Notes: generated by a model not told the origin, from the letters alone. A stretch of DNA of 64,000 nucleotides from Kribbella voronezhensis (GCF_004365175.1 NZ_SOCE01000001.1:4533403-4597402), one strand, 5' to 3'. Positions 8,004 through 17,066 are shown, counted from the stretch's first letter. Numbers and translations are program-made.

Positions 8004-9140
8004 ATGAGTGAGGTCAACGGGGTCAGCAAGCCGCTACCGTGCCGGGAGTTCGACCGGCGCGACGACAAGGATCGGGCCTGGGTGTCCGAGGCGATCCGGA
8101 TCGTCGACGCGGACGCCAATCGCAGCGCGGACACGCATCTGCACGTGTTCCCGATGCCCGACATCACCGGCGTCGACCTGTACCTCAAGGACGAGTCGGT
8201 GCACCCGACCGGCTCGCTCAAGCACCGGCTGGCCAGGTCCCTGTTCCTGTACGCGCTGTGCAACGGCTGGATCCGCGAGGGCACCACCGTGATCGAGGCG
8301 TCCAGCGGCTCGACCGCGGTCAGCGAGGCGTACTTCGCCCGCATGCTCGGCCTGCCCTTCATCGCGGTGATGCCGGCCTCGACCAGCCAGGAGAAGATCG
8401 ACCTGATCGAGTTCTACGGCGGCACCTGCCACATGGTCGAGCGGTCCGGGCAGATCTACGGCGAGGCCAAGCGGCTGGCCGAGGAGACCGGCGGCCATTA
8501 CATGGACCAGTTCACGTACGCCGAGCGCGCCACCGACTGGCGCGGCAACAACAACATCGCCGAGTCGATCTTCGGCCAGCTCTCCCTCGAGCACCACCCG
8601 GTCCCGACCTGGATCGTGGTCGGCGCCGGGACCGGCGGCACCTCGGCCACCATCGGGCGGTACATCCGCTACCAGCGGCACGACACCTCGGTGGCCGTGG
8701 TCGACCCGGAGAACTCGGCCTTCTTCCCGGCCTTCGAGTCCGGGGACGGCGACTTCGCGACCGGTCGGCCGTCGCGGATCGAGGGCATCGGCCGGCCGCG
8801 GGTGGAGCCGTCGTTCGTGCTCGGCGTGGTCGACCGGATGATCGCCGTACCGGATGCCGCCTCGATCGCGGCGATGCGGTTCTGCTCGAAGGTGATGGGC
8901 CGGCTGGTCGGCGGATCGACCGGGACCAACCTGTGGGGGTCGCTGCGGTTGGCGGCGGAGATGCGGCGTACCGGCGTACGCGGCAGCATCGTCACGCTGC
9001 TCTGCGACGGCGGTGAGCGCTACAGCGACACGTACTACGACGACGAGTGGCTCAAGCGCAACGGCATCGACCTCGCGCCGTACGCCGAGACGCTGGAAGG
9101 CTTCCGCGCCACCGGTCGCTGGCGCGAGCCGGTCCGCTAG
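8004..9140 (+). CDS. PLP-dependent cysteine synthase-fold enzyme, Cds1-like
   Basis: A 378-residue fold type II pyridoxal-phosphate enzyme. The Schiff-base lysine is in SVHPTGSLKHR (about residue 74). A substrate/phosphate loop is seen in EASSGSTAVSEA, and the glycine-rich phosphate loop in VGAGTGGTSATIGRY. Its sequence and length resemble mycobacterial Cds1, an L-cysteine desulfhydrase releasing sulfide from cysteine, better than CysK/CysM as I remember them; this identification is from family memory and a cysteine synthase-like activity cannot be excluded. It ends in a 4-bp convergent overlap with menA. Hydrogen sulfide from cysteine feeds respiration in mycobacteria, which would fit this neighbourhood (inference). 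Confidence 0.75.
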   Translation: MSEVNGVSKPLPCREFDRRDDKDRAWVSEAIRIVDADANRSADTHLHVFPMPDITGVDLYLKDESVHPTGSLKHRLARSLFLYALCNGWIREGTTVIEASSGSTAVSEAYFARMLGLPFIAVMPASTSQEKIDLIEFYGGTCHMVERSGQIYGEAKRLAEETGGHYMDQFTYAERATDWRGNNNIAESIFGQLSLEHHPVPTWIVVGAGTGGTSATIGRYIRYQRHDTSVAVVDPENSAFFPAFESGDGDFATGRPSRIEGIGRPRVEPSFVLGVVDRMIAVPDAASIAAMRFCSKVMGRLVGGSTGTNLWGSLRLAAEMRRTGVRGSIVTLLCDGGERYSDTYYDDEWLKRNGIDLAPYAETLEGFRATGRWREPVR

Positions 9141-10009
9141 CTGCCGAGCGCCAGTCCCACTGCGAGGCCGATGGCGTAGAGGAGCTCGGTCAGGCCGGTG
9201 TCCTTCAGTACGGGGATCAGTGCTGGGCCGACGGCGTCGCTGACGACCACCTTGATCGCCCGGAAGGCCAGTGGCAGAGCGATGAGTGCCAGGAGCGTCC
9301 AGGGCGTTGCCAGCGCGGAGACTGCAGCCAGTACGAACGCGAGCATGACGAGTCCTGCATAGAGCCTCCGAGACCGCGCAGCACCCAGTACTACGGCCAG
9401 CGTGCGCTTGCCGGTCACTGTGTCGGTCGGGATGTCGCGAAGGTTGTTGGCGACCAGTAGCGCGCAGGCGATCGCGCCGATGGCGACGGCACCCGCTGCA
9501 GCGGTCCAGCTGAGCTTGCCGGCCTGCACGTACGTAGTACCGAGTACTGCGACCAGCCCGAAGAACAGGAAGACGCTGACTTCACCTAGTGCGCGGTACC
9601 CGTACGGCTTCTTGCCGCCCGTGTAAAACCACGCACCGACCAGCGAAGCGGCTCCAGCGATCAGCAGCCACCAGCTGGAGGTCGCGCAGAGCACGATGCC
9701 GAGCACTGCGCCGACACCGAAGCAGATGAAGGCCGCTGTCTTCACCTGCTTGGGACTGGCGACCTTGGAGCCCACCAGGCGGAGCGGCCCGACCCGGTTC
9801 TCGTCCGTACCGCGGATGCCGTCCGAGTAGTCGTTGGCGTAGTTGACGCCGATCTGCAGCGCCAGGCCGACTCCGAGGGCCAGCAGCGCCTTCCACCAGA
9901 CGAAGCCGTCGAGGTAGGCGGCAGCGCCCGTACCGACGAGCACCGGGGCGATGGCGGCAGGCAGTGTGCGCGGGCGAGCGCCTTCGATCCACTGGGCAAG
10001 GGTGGCCAT
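9137..10009 (-). CDS. menA: 1,4-dihydroxy-2-naphthoate polyprenyltransferase
   Basis: MenA, 290 residues, an integral membrane UbiA-family prenyltransferase. It attaches the polyprenyl chain to 1,4-dihydroxy-2-naphthoate, giving demethylmenaquinone. The first Asp-rich motif is NYANDYSDGIRGTD (about residues 57-70), and the second is NLRDIPTDTVTGKRTLAV (about residues 188-205). Eight or so membrane helices follow the UbiA pattern. It is transcribed divergently from menE with 89 bp between start codons, and shares the men theme with menE-menC-menD. It overlaps the stop of the cds1-like gene tail to tail. The stretch around 9529-9548 contains three GTAC tetranucleotides within nine codons. Confidence 0.95.
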   Translation of the reverse strand: MATLAQWIEGARPRTLPAAIAPVLVGTGAAAYLDGFVWWKALLALGVGLALQIGVNYANDYSDGIRGTDENRVGPLRLVGSKVASPKQVKTAAFICFGVGAVLGIVLCATSSWWLLIAGAASLVGAWFYTGGKKPYGYRALGEVSVFLFFGLVAVLGTTYVQAGKLSWTAAAGAVAIGAIACALLVANNLRDIPTDTVTGKRTLAVVLGAARSRRLYAGLVMLAFVLAAVSALATPWTLLALIALPLAFRAIKVVVSDAVGPALIPVLKDTGLTELLYAIGLAVGLALGS

Positions 10010-10098
10010 GACCGACGATTCTGTCAGCCCACTGGTAAGGGGTTGCAGGCGGGACAGGCTGCGGCCGGGTCCGGGGCGCGCCGTACGCTCGGAGGGAG

Positions 10099-11223
10099 AT
10101 GGCTACGCCGAGGGAAGGACGGAACGCGGTGTTACGGCTGGTCCCCGGCACCCCTGATGCCGTGCTGCCCGCCCTGGCGGCCGTACTGGACGGAACCGGT
10201 ACGCCGTTCGCCCCGGTGCCGGCGGACGCGGCGTCGGCTGAGCGGGTCAAGCAGGCAGTTGCACCGGACGAGCCGCTGGAGTCGGACGACTGCGCAGTGA
10301 TCCTGACGACCTCAGGCTCGTCGGGTGAGCCGAAGGGCGTGATGCTGTCCAGGGCCGCCCTGGTCGCCTCGGCCACGGCCACCCATGAGCGACTGGGCGG
10401 GCCGGGCCAGTGGGTGCTACCGATGAAGCCGTACTTCGTCGGTGGGCTGCAGATCCTCACGCGCTCCCTGCTCGCGGGGTACGCGCCGGTGATCGCCTGG
10501 GACCACCCGGACCTGACCGCGGCCGCTGCGACGATGACTGGGACCCGGCGGTACACAGCGATGGTTCCGACCCAGTTGGCGCGCTATCTGGAGACCTCGG
10601 CGGACGCCCTGCGGAGCTTCGACGCGATCGTGATCGGTGGTGCGTCGATGCCGGCTTCGCTGAAGGAGCGGGCCCTGGCGGCCGGAGTCGCCGCGATACC
10701 GGCGTACGGGATGACGGAGACCGGCAGCGGGTGCGTGTACGCCGGGGAGCCGCTGGCGGGGACCGCGCTGCGGCTGGAGGACGAGCGGATCCTGATCAGC
10801 GGGCCGACCCTGTTCTCCGGGTACCGGCTGCGGCCGGAGATGACCTCGGAGGTGCTGCGGGACGGCTGGTTCCGGACCCAGGATCGCGGGCGGTTCGTCG
10901 ACGGGCGGCTGCAGGTGATCGGGCGGCTGGACGACGTGGTGATCTCGGGCGGCGTCAACGTCACGCTGACCGCTGTGCAAGCCCGGCTGCTCGAGCATCC
11001 CGCGGTGAAGGACGCCGTGGTGCTCGGTGTTCCCGATGTCGAGTGGGGTAGTCGGGTTGTCGCCTTTGTGGTTGGCGAGGTCGAGCTTGCCGAAGTGCGC
11101 GACTTCGTGGCGGAGGTGCTGCCGCGGACGTGGGCGCCGCGGGACGTGATCGGTCTGGCCGCGCTGCCGATGCTTGCCTCGGGCAAGGTTGACCGGCAGT
11201 CGCTGCTGGAGGGCGTGCGGTGA
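10099..11223 (+). CDS. menE: o-Succinylbenzoate-CoA ligase
   Basis: MenE, 374 residues, an ANL-superfamily acyl-CoA synthetase that activates o-succinylbenzoate with ATP and CoA in menaquinone synthesis. The P-loop motif is LTTSGSSGEPKGVMLSR (about residues 70-86). The adenylate motif is PAYGMTETGSGC (about residues 201-212), and the C-terminal domain hinge is IGRLDDVVISGGVNV, with the catalytic lysine in MLASGKVDRQSLL near the end. It is shorter than typical ANL enzymes, as usual for actinobacterial MenE. The ATG at 10099 sits directly after GGAGGGAG; GTG at 10129 (10 nt after AGGGAAGG) is an equally possible start. The stop overlaps the menC GTG, indicating coupling. Confidence 0.93.
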   Translation: MATPREGRNAVLRLVPGTPDAVLPALAAVLDGTGTPFAPVPADAASAERVKQAVAPDEPLESDDCAVILTTSGSSGEPKGVMLSRAALVASATATHERLGGPGQWVLPMKPYFVGGLQILTRSLLAGYAPVIAWDHPDLTAAAATMTGTRRYTAMVPTQLARYLETSADALRSFDAIVIGGASMPASLKERALAAGVAAIPAYGMTETGSGCVYAGEPLAGTALRLEDERILISGPTLFSGYRLRPEMTSEVLRDGWFRTQDRGRFVDGRLQVIGRLDDVVISGGVNVTLTAVQARLLEHPAVKDAVVLGVPDVEWGSRVVAFVVGEVELAEVRDFVAEVLPRTWAPRDVIGLAALPMLASGKVDRQSLLEGVR

Positions 11224-12161
11224 TCACGTATGCGATCGGGCTCAAGAATCGCTTCCGGGGCATCACGGTCCGCCAAGGGATGCTGTTCGAGGGACCGGCC
11301 GGGTGGGCGGAGTGGAGTCCGTTTCTGGACTACGACGACGCTACGTGCGTTGCGTGGCTCCGGGCTGCTCGCGAAGCGGCGGTGGACGGGTGGCCCGAGC
11401 CAGTGCGTTCCGTCGTACCTGTGAACTGCACTGTGCCGGCTGTGGACCCGGAGAAGGCTGCGGAGATCGTCCGGGCTTCTGGGTGCGGCACTGCCAAGGT
11501 GAAGGTGGCTGAGCCCGGGCAGACGTTGGCGGACGACCTGGAGCGAGTCGAAGCCGTGCGGGATGCGATCGGCGACGGTCGGGTGCGGATCGACGCGAAC
11601 GGTGCTTGGTCGGTCGACCAGGCGCTGCGGAGCTTGAAGGAGCTCGCGCGATTCGACCTGGAGTACGTCGAGCAGCCGTGTGCCTCGGTGCAGGACCTGG
11701 CTGCCGTCCGTCGGCGTACCGACGTACTGGTGGCTGCGGACGAGTCCATCCGGCGGGCCCAGGATCCCTTGCTGGTAAGGGAGTTGGAGGCCGCCGACAT
11801 CGCAGTACTGAAGGTGCAGCCCATCGGGGGAGTGCGGGCGTGCCTGGAGATCGCCGAGCAGATCGGTCTGCCTGTGGTGGTGTCGTCGGCGCTGGAGACG
11901 TCTGTGGGCATCGCAGCGGGCGTGGCGTTGGCAGCGGCGCTGCCGGAGCTTCCGTATGCGTGCGGGCTGGCTACTGTCTCGATGTTCACCTCTGAGGTCG
12001 CTGCGCAGCCGTTGCTGCCGATAGACGGCTTCCTGCCGGTCGGCAGGGTGCAGCCCGATCCATCGTTGCTTGCGGCAGCTACTGCCGATCAAGAGATCAC
12101 TGCAGCTTGGGAAGTCCGGTATGCCCGGGTCGAGAGCCTCCTGAAGGGGAGTGTGGGATGA
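11220..12161 (+). CDS. menC: o-Succinylbenzoate synthase
   Basis: MenC, 313 residues, of the enolase superfamily, dehydrating SHCHC to o-succinylbenzoate. The catalytic base Lys is in CGTAKVKVAE (about residues 93-102). The metal ligands are in VRIDANGAWS (Asp), LEYVEQPC (Glu) and VAADESIR (Asp), and the second Lys is in IAVLKVQPIGG. It has a GTG start overlapping menE by 4 bases, and its TGA overlaps the menD ATG. The order menE-menC-menD is compact and probably forms one transcript from the menA/menE intergenic region. Confidence 0.95.
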   Translation: MITYAIGLKNRFRGITVRQGMLFEGPAGWAEWSPFLDYDDATCVAWLRAAREAAVDGWPEPVRSVVPVNCTVPAVDPEKAAEIVRASGCGTAKVKVAEPGQTLADDLERVEAVRDAIGDGRVRIDANGAWSVDQALRSLKELARFDLEYVEQPCASVQDLAAVRRRTDVLVAADESIRRAQDPLLVRELEAADIAVLKVQPIGGVRACLEIAEQIGLPVVVSSALETSVGIAAGVALAAALPELPYACGLATVSMFTSEVAAQPLLPIDGFLPVGRVQPDPSLLAAATADQEITAAWEVRYARVESLLKGSVG

Positions 12162-13792
12162 ACCCGTCCACGGCGTTTGCGACTGTGGTGGTCGACGAGC
12201 TGATCCGGTCCGGCGTACGGGAAGCCGTGCTGGCGCCGGGGTCGCGTAGTGCGCCGCTGGCGTTGGCGCTGGCCGCTGCGGACCGCGAGGGACGGCTGCG
12301 ACTGCACGTACGCATCGATGAACGTACGGCGGGGTTCCTGGCGATCGGGTTGATTCGCGGCACCGGGCTGCCGGTGCCGGTGGTGACGACGTCCGGTACT
12401 GCGGTGGTCAACCTGCACCCGGCTGTTCTCGAGGCGTCGCACAGCGGGCTGCCGTTGATCGTGCTGAGCGCGGACCGACCGCCCGAGCTGCGGGGGAGCG
12501 GGGCCAACCAGACGACCGACCAGCTCAAGGTGTTCGGTTCTGCTGTGCGCCTGTTCCACGAGGTCGGTACGCCGGTGCGGGAGCTCGGGCAGGTGGCGTA
12601 CTGGCGGTCGACGATCGCTCGTGCTGTGTCTGCTGCTGTCGGGGCGCGCACTGCCGATCCGGGGCCGGTGCAGCTCAACTGCGCATTGGCTGAGCCGTTG
12701 GTGCCTGGTGATGGGCCCGAGTGGCCGGAGTCGCTTGAGGGGCGGAGCGGTCCGTGGACGAGAGTTCACGCGGGCGCTGCGCAGCCGACGGCGGTCTCAG
12801 CGGGTCCGAAGACGGTTGTGGTCGCTGGTGATGGCGCGTCTCAGGCAGCGCGGCTCACTGCCGAGGCCGGGCGCTGGCCGCTCTTCGCGGAACCCTCCAG
12901 CCGGGCTCGGACGGGGCCTGCCGTGATTTCGGCGTACAGGTTGCTGTTGTCTACAGAGCTCGCCGGGGAGATCGAGCGGGTGCTGGTGTTCGGGCACCCG
13001 ACGCTGTCCCGGCCGATCACGCGGTTGCTCGCTCGGCCGGACGTGGAGGTCGTTGTCGTTGCCCCGACGGGGTTGTGGCCGGATGCAGGCCGTCGCGCTG
13101 CTGCTGTGGTGACCGGGCTGGAGGTGACTGCTGCCGACGACACGGACTGGCTGGCGCGCTGGCAGCACGCGGACCAGTTGGCCCGGCCCGCTCTGGACAA
13201 GGTGCTGGCCGATGGCCTGACGGGTCCGGCCATCGCCGCGATCGTGGCGGAAGCGGTGGGAGCGGACGGCATGCTGGTCGTCGCCTCCTCGAACTCCGTG
13301 CGCGACCTGGATCTGGCGCCCGTCGTACCGATCCGCACCGTCGCGAACCGCGGCCTCGCCGGCATCGACGGCACCCTGTCGACCGCGGTGGGAGCCGCCC
13401 TGGCCAACGGCGGCGCAACCCACGCCCTGGTTGGCGACCTGGCGTTCCTGCACGACTTCAACGGCCTGGTGATCGGCCCGGACGAACCACGCCCCGCCCT
13501 GCGCATCGTCGTCGTCAACGACAACGGCGGCGGCATCTTCTCCACCCTCGAACAGGGCTCGGCATCCCACGCCACCCACTTCGACCGCGTCTTCGGCACC
13601 CCCCACAACACCAACCTCGCCGCCCTCTGCGCCGCCACCAACATCCCCCACCAGTTGGTCACCACCCAAGACGCTCTCCGCGCCGCCCTCACCCCCACAG
13701 TCGCCGGCATCACCGTCATAGAAACCCCCCTCAACCGCACCACCCACCGCCCCCTATCCACCCAACTCCAGCAAGCAGTCAGACAGTCGTAG
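12158..13792 (+). CDS. menD: SEPHCHC synthase
   Basis: MenD, 544 residues, a thiamine-diphosphate enzyme that joins isochorismate and 2-oxoglutarate as the first committed step of menaquinone synthesis. The N-terminal pyrimidine-binding domain has LAPGSRSAPLALALA (about residues 25-39) and the conserved catalytic region VRIDERTAGFLAIGL. The C-terminal cofactor domain has GDLAFLHDFNGL and the metal-binding IVVVNDNGGGIFSTL. The ATG at 12158 overlaps the menC stop; in-frame codons further upstream lie inside menC and are not conserved. The 3' end overlaps the convergent mannosyltransferase-like gene by 14 bp. Its product feeds MenC directly; the MenH step is not encoded here. Confidence 0.95.
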   Translation: MNPSTAFATVVVDELIRSGVREAVLAPGSRSAPLALALAAADREGRLRLHVRIDERTAGFLAIGLIRGTGLPVPVVTTSGTAVVNLHPAVLEASHSGLPLIVLSADRPPELRGSGANQTTDQLKVFGSAVRLFHEVGTPVRELGQVAYWRSTIARAVSAAVGARTADPGPVQLNCALAEPLVPGDGPEWPESLEGRSGPWTRVHAGAAQPTAVSAGPKTVVVAGDGASQAARLTAEAGRWPLFAEPSSRARTGPAVISAYRLLLSTELAGEIERVLVFGHPTLSRPITRLLARPDVEVVVVAPTGLWPDAGRRAAAVVTGLEVTAADDTDWLARWQHADQLARPALDKVLADGLTGPAIAAIVAEAVGADGMLVVASSNSVRDLDLAPVVPIRTVANRGLAGIDGTLSTAVGAALANGGATHALVGDLAFLHDFNGLVIGPDEPRPALRIVVVNDNGGGIFSTLEQGSASHATHFDRVFGTPHNTNLAALCAATNIPHQLVTTQDALRAALTPTVAGITVIETPLNRTTHRPLSTQLQQAVRQS

Positions 13793-15206
13793 CCGGAACG
13801 CGCGCGGGTCGTGCGGGCTGCAGGGTCGGGAGGTTGGGGAGGAGGGTGGCTAGGACTACGAGGACCAGGGAGGTGGTGACGAGGGTGGGGATGAGAGCGC
13901 CGCGGAGGGAGGAGTTGAGAGGGGCGGCGATGGTGAGGATGGTGCTGGTGCCGACGAGGGCGGTGGTGAGGCGGCGGCCGGGGCGGGCTACGGCGAGGAA
14001 AGGTAGGGACCAGACGAAGTACCAGTCGTGGGCTGTGGGGCCGAGGAGAATCACGGCCAGTAAGGCGAATCCTACGGCGCGGGCTGCGTTGTGGATGGAG
14101 GAGCGGAGGCCTAGTGCGGCGATCAGGGCCAGCGCGGTCAGCATGCCGACGAGGCGCACTAGTTGTAGGGCTTGCTTGGCTGCGGTGTTCTCGCCTAGCC
14201 AGCTCAGCAGGGCTGCTGCGCCTAGGCCGATGAGGTTGGCAATGGATAGGGGTGAGCGGACAAGGCCTGGTACGCCGAGGGCGCTAAGCCAGCCTGAGCC
14301 GACGCCTGTCAGTTCACCGATCGTTGCCAGGGTCACCACAGCGACTACTCCGGCTATGGCCAGACTGGCGAGCCGTAGTCGAGGCCGGGCCAGCGGGCTC
14401 ATTACCGCGGCGATCGCGATCACCACCAGACCGCCAGGGAGCTTCACAGCTGCGGCAGCTCCCGCTAGTACCGCTGCAGTTCCCCAATGACCAGTGAGAG
14501 CCACTGCGAAGGCTGAGCACGCGATACCGAGCATGAGTACGTCGTTGTGTGCAGCACCCAGGCCATGTGTGATCAGCGCAGGGTTGGCGACCACCAGCCA
14601 GGTCGCGATCGTCGGGTCCACTCTGCAGGCGGTGGCGAGTCGCGGTACTGCCCAGGCGATCAGCACGATGCCCAGCAGCGCAAGAGCGCGGTGGGCGAGC
14701 ATCAGGAGATACGGGTCGAGCGTCAGGCGCGCCAGCGCACCGCCGTACGCGAGTGGCACGGGTCCGTACGGCGCTGGAGTCGCCATCCACATCGGATCGA
14801 CTGCCTCGACGATGTGGCCCGACAAGGCACCCGGCCCCACGGCGTACGGGTCGAAGCCCTTTGCTACCAGGGCTCCCTGGGCGGCGTAGCTCCAGGCATC
14901 CCTGCTGAACAGCGGAGGTGTCAGCAGCAGCGGTGCGCTCCAAGCGATCACCAACGGCGTGATGCGATGCCGTACGCCGGCCAGTACGTCGCGGCCGACC
15001 GACAGCCACGCCCACACCATTAGCCCGAGTCCGGCGACCATGAACGTCAACCCGGTCATCCGTCCGGGCAGTGTGGCTCGCAGCTCGCTGGTGATCGGCA
15101 GCGACGCTACCCAGGACGACTCCGGTACTACGGACGTCACCAGCGAGGCGGCTGCTACTACGCACGCGCCTACCGCACCACGGACCAAGGGCGAAGGCAG
15201 ACGCAT
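13779..15206 (-). CDS. GT-C type polyprenyl-phosphomannose-dependent mannosyltransferase (MptB-like)
   Basis: A 475-residue integral membrane protein with about 12 hydrophobic segments. A conserved acidic loop follows the first helices (PPLFSRDAWSYAAQG, about residues 110-125) and then KGFDPYAVGP. This layout matches the MptA/MptB family of lipid-linked mannosyltransferases, which add alpha-1,6 mannose in lipomannan synthesis outside the cytoplasmic membrane. The substrate assignment is inference. I chose the ATG at 15206 because TAGCGT lies 7 nt upstream of it as a leaderless promoter would, while the longer frame to 15326 would run through the terminator hairpin at 15249-15285. The alternative is a general DUF2029-like mannosyltransferase. 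Confidence 0.75.
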   Translation of the reverse strand: MRLPSPLVRGAVGACVVAAASLVTSVVPESSWVASLPITSELRATLPGRMTGLTFMVAGLGLMVWAWLSVGRDVLAGVRHRITPLVIAWSAPLLLTPPLFSRDAWSYAAQGALVAKGFDPYAVGPGALSGHIVEAVDPMWMATPAPYGPVPLAYGGALARLTLDPYLLMLAHRALALLGIVLIAWAVPRLATACRVDPTIATWLVVANPALITHGLGAAHNDVLMLGIACSAFAVALTGHWGTAAVLAGAAAAVKLPGGLVVIAIAAVMSPLARPRLRLASLAIAGVVAVVTLATIGELTGVGSGWLSALGVPGLVRSPLSIANLIGLGAAALLSWLGENTAAKQALQLVRLVGMLTALALIAALGLRSSIHNAARAVGFALLAVILLGPTAHDWYFVWSLPFLAVARPGRRLTTALVGTSTILTIAAPLNSSLRGALIPTLVTTSLVLVVLATLLPNLPTLQPARPARVPATTV

Positions 15207-15213
15207 GGTCGCG

Positions 15214-15219
15214 ACGCTA
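15214..15219 (-). promoter_or_regulatory. -10 box before the MptB-like gene
   Basis: TAGCGT on the - strand, 7 nt before the ATG at 15206, with no ribosome site between. It supports the shorter, leaderless start. Confidence 0.4.
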
Positions 15220-15248
15220 AGGGCCGCCGGCGACGCAGTGATGAACAA

Positions 15249-15285
15249 CCGCTTGCGCCCGAAGAACGTCTTCGGGCGCAAGCGG
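15249..15285 (-). terminator. Terminator of the DrrAB-like operon
   Basis: Seventeen perfect base pairs around a 3-nt loop: CCGCTTGCGCCCGAAGA, ACG, then its complement, followed on the - strand by TTGTTCATC. It starts 9 nt after the permease stop codon. This is the strongest hairpin in the window. Confidence 0.85.
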
Positions 15286-15294
15286 CCGTAACGG

Positions 15295-16059
15295 CTAGGC
15301 GGATTCCTTGCGGAAGGTGCGCGCACCGACCGTCAGGCCGACGATCGTCAGCAGCACTACCCAGAAGAGCCCCCACAGCGACGAACTGCTGCCGATGTCC
15401 CCGCGGAACAGTGCACGTACGCCGTTCACCACGTGCTTGAGCGGGCTGATGTCGGACAGCCGCTGCAACCACTTCGGGCCGATCTGCATCGGCAGCAGGA
15501 TGCCGGAGAGCAGCAGCAACGGCATCGCGATCCCGTTGAGCAGCGGCGCGAGTGCGTCCTCGCTCTTGGTGATGAGGGCAACGGAGTACGACAGCGACGC
15601 GAAGGTCGCGCCCAGCAGGGCAACGATCACCAGCGACAGCAGTACGCCGCCCCAAGGCGCGCGCAGGCCCATCGGGATCGACACCACCAGCAGCAGGATC
15701 GACTGCACGACGAGGACCACCACGTCACGTAGTACGCGGCCTGCCATCAGTGCCATCCGGGATGCCGGGGTGACGCGGTCCGCCTCGATCACACCGGCCC
15801 GGTACTCCGCGATCAGGCCGAAGCCGACGAACATCGCGCCGAACATGCCGAGCTGGACGATCAGGCCGGGAATGAACACCTGGTAGGCGTTGGTGGTCGC
15901 GCCCTGGCTGATCTGCGCGGTGATCGGCTTCAGCAGCGGGCCGAACAGGAACAGGTACATCAGCGGCTGGCTGAGCATCAGGATCGACCACATCGGATTG
16001 CGCAGCGACAACCGCATCGCACGGTTGAACACGATCCACGTCTCCTGCAGCGTCCTCAT
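15295..16059 (-). CDS. ABC-2 type transporter permease (DrrB-like)
   Basis: A 254-residue membrane subunit with six predicted helices. It carries the ABC-2 signature near the C-terminus (LPMQIGPKWLQRLSDISPLK then HVVNGVRALFRGD), as in DrrB. Together with the ATPase encoded just upstream it forms an exporter, typically of antibiotics, drugs or lipids. The ATG overlaps the ATPase stop by 4 bases, and a long hairpin terminator follows. Regulation is likely through the PadR gene upstream and the palindromic site at 17067-17090. The substrate is unknown. Confidence 0.88.
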   Translation of the reverse strand: MRTLQETWIVFNRAMRLSLRNPMWSILMLSQPLMYLFLFGPLLKPITAQISQGATTNAYQVFIPGLIVQLGMFGAMFVGFGLIAEYRAGVIEADRVTPASRMALMAGRVLRDVVVLVVQSILLLVVSIPMGLRAPWGGVLLSLVIVALLGATFASLSYSVALITKSEDALAPLLNGIAMPLLLLSGILLPMQIGPKWLQRLSDISPLKHVVNGVRALFRGDIGSSSSLWGLFWVVLLTIVGLTVGARTFRKESA

Positions 16060-17048
16060 GCCGCGGCCTCCTTGGCGTTCTCATCCGGTACCGCGTGGTC
16101 CTCGTCGCGCAGGGAGCGGCCGGTCATCGTCAGGAACACGTCGTCCAGCGTCGGGCGGTGCACCTCGACGCCGTTCAACTCGATGCCCTGGGCATCGATC
16201 GAGCGAAGCAGACCCGGCAGGACCGAACCACCCTTGGGGATCCGGAACGCGACCACGTCGCCATCGGTCTCGATCGCCACCGCGCCGTCGAGTTCGGCGA
16301 CGATCTTGGTGACCGAGGGGGCCTGTGAGGCATCGGTGAGGCTGAGTCGTACGCCGTCGCCGGAGACCTGCTGCTTCAGCTCGTCGGGGTTGCCAGAGGC
16401 AACGATCCTGCCGTGGTCGATGACCAGGATCCGGTCGCAGAGCGCGTCCGCCTCGTCGAGGTAGTGGGTGGTGAGGAAGATCGTCGCGCCCCGGTCGCGC
16501 AGGCCGCGGATGTGTTCCCAGAGGTTGGCCCGGGCCTGCGGGTCGAGGCCGGTGGTCGGCTCGTCGAGGAAGATCAGCTTCGGGTCGTGGATCAGGCCCA
16601 TCACGATGTCGAGGCGGCGGCGCTGGCCGCCCGACAAGGTCTTGCACTGGCGGCGCCACAGGCCGGGCAGGTCGAGCTCGTCGAACAGGCGCCGGCCGTC
16701 GGCGATGGCCTGCTTCTTGCTCACGCCGTACAGCCGGGCGTGGTCCACGACCTCGTCGCCGGCGATCGCCTCGGGCAGGGTGGAACCGCTCTGCGGTACG
16801 TAGCCGATGCGGCGGCGGACGCCGACCGGATCGTCGGCGAGGTCGCAGCCGGCGACGGTCGCGGAGCCGCTGGTCGGCTTGATCAGAGTCGCCAGCATCC
16901 GCATCGTGGTGGTCTTGCCGGCGCCGTTCGGGCCGAGGAAGCCGACGATCTCCCCGTCGGCGACGTTCAGGTCTACCCCCTGCACGGCCTGCACCGGGCC
17001 GCGCTTGGTCTTGAAGGTGCGGACGAGTCCGCGAGCTTCGATCATCAT
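16056..17048 (-). CDS. ABC transporter ATP-binding protein (DrrA-like)
   Basis: A 330-residue ATPase of the daunorubicin-resistance (DrrA) type. Walker A is GPNGAGKTTTMRML (about residues 39-52), the signature is LSGGQRRRLDIVMGL (about residues 138-152), Walker B is LIFLDEPTTGLD, and the H-loop is in FLTTHYLDEADALCDR. The C-terminal 100 residues form the DUF4162-like regulatory domain found in DrrA. It is the first gene of a two-gene exporter operon with the DrrB-like permease. The promoter region carries a 24-bp inverted repeat 19 bp before the ATG, and the PadR gene lies immediately upstream on the same strand. Confidence 0.92.
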   Translation of the reverse strand: MMIEARGLVRTFKTKRGPVQAVQGVDLNVADGEIVGFLGPNGAGKTTTMRMLATLIKPTSGSATVAGCDLADDPVGVRRRIGYVPQSGSTLPEAIAGDEVVDHARLYGVSKKQAIADGRRLFDELDLPGLWRRQCKTLSGGQRRRLDIVMGLIHDPKLIFLDEPTTGLDPQARANLWEHIRGLRDRGATIFLTTHYLDEADALCDRILVIDHGRIVASGNPDELKQQVSGDGVRLSLTDASQAPSVTKIVAELDGAVAIETDGDVVAFRIPKGGSVLPGLLRSIDAQGIELNGVEVHRPTLDDVFLTMTGRSLRDEDHAVPDENAKEAAA

Positions 17049-17066
17049 GCTCGGTAGTCTGACCGT

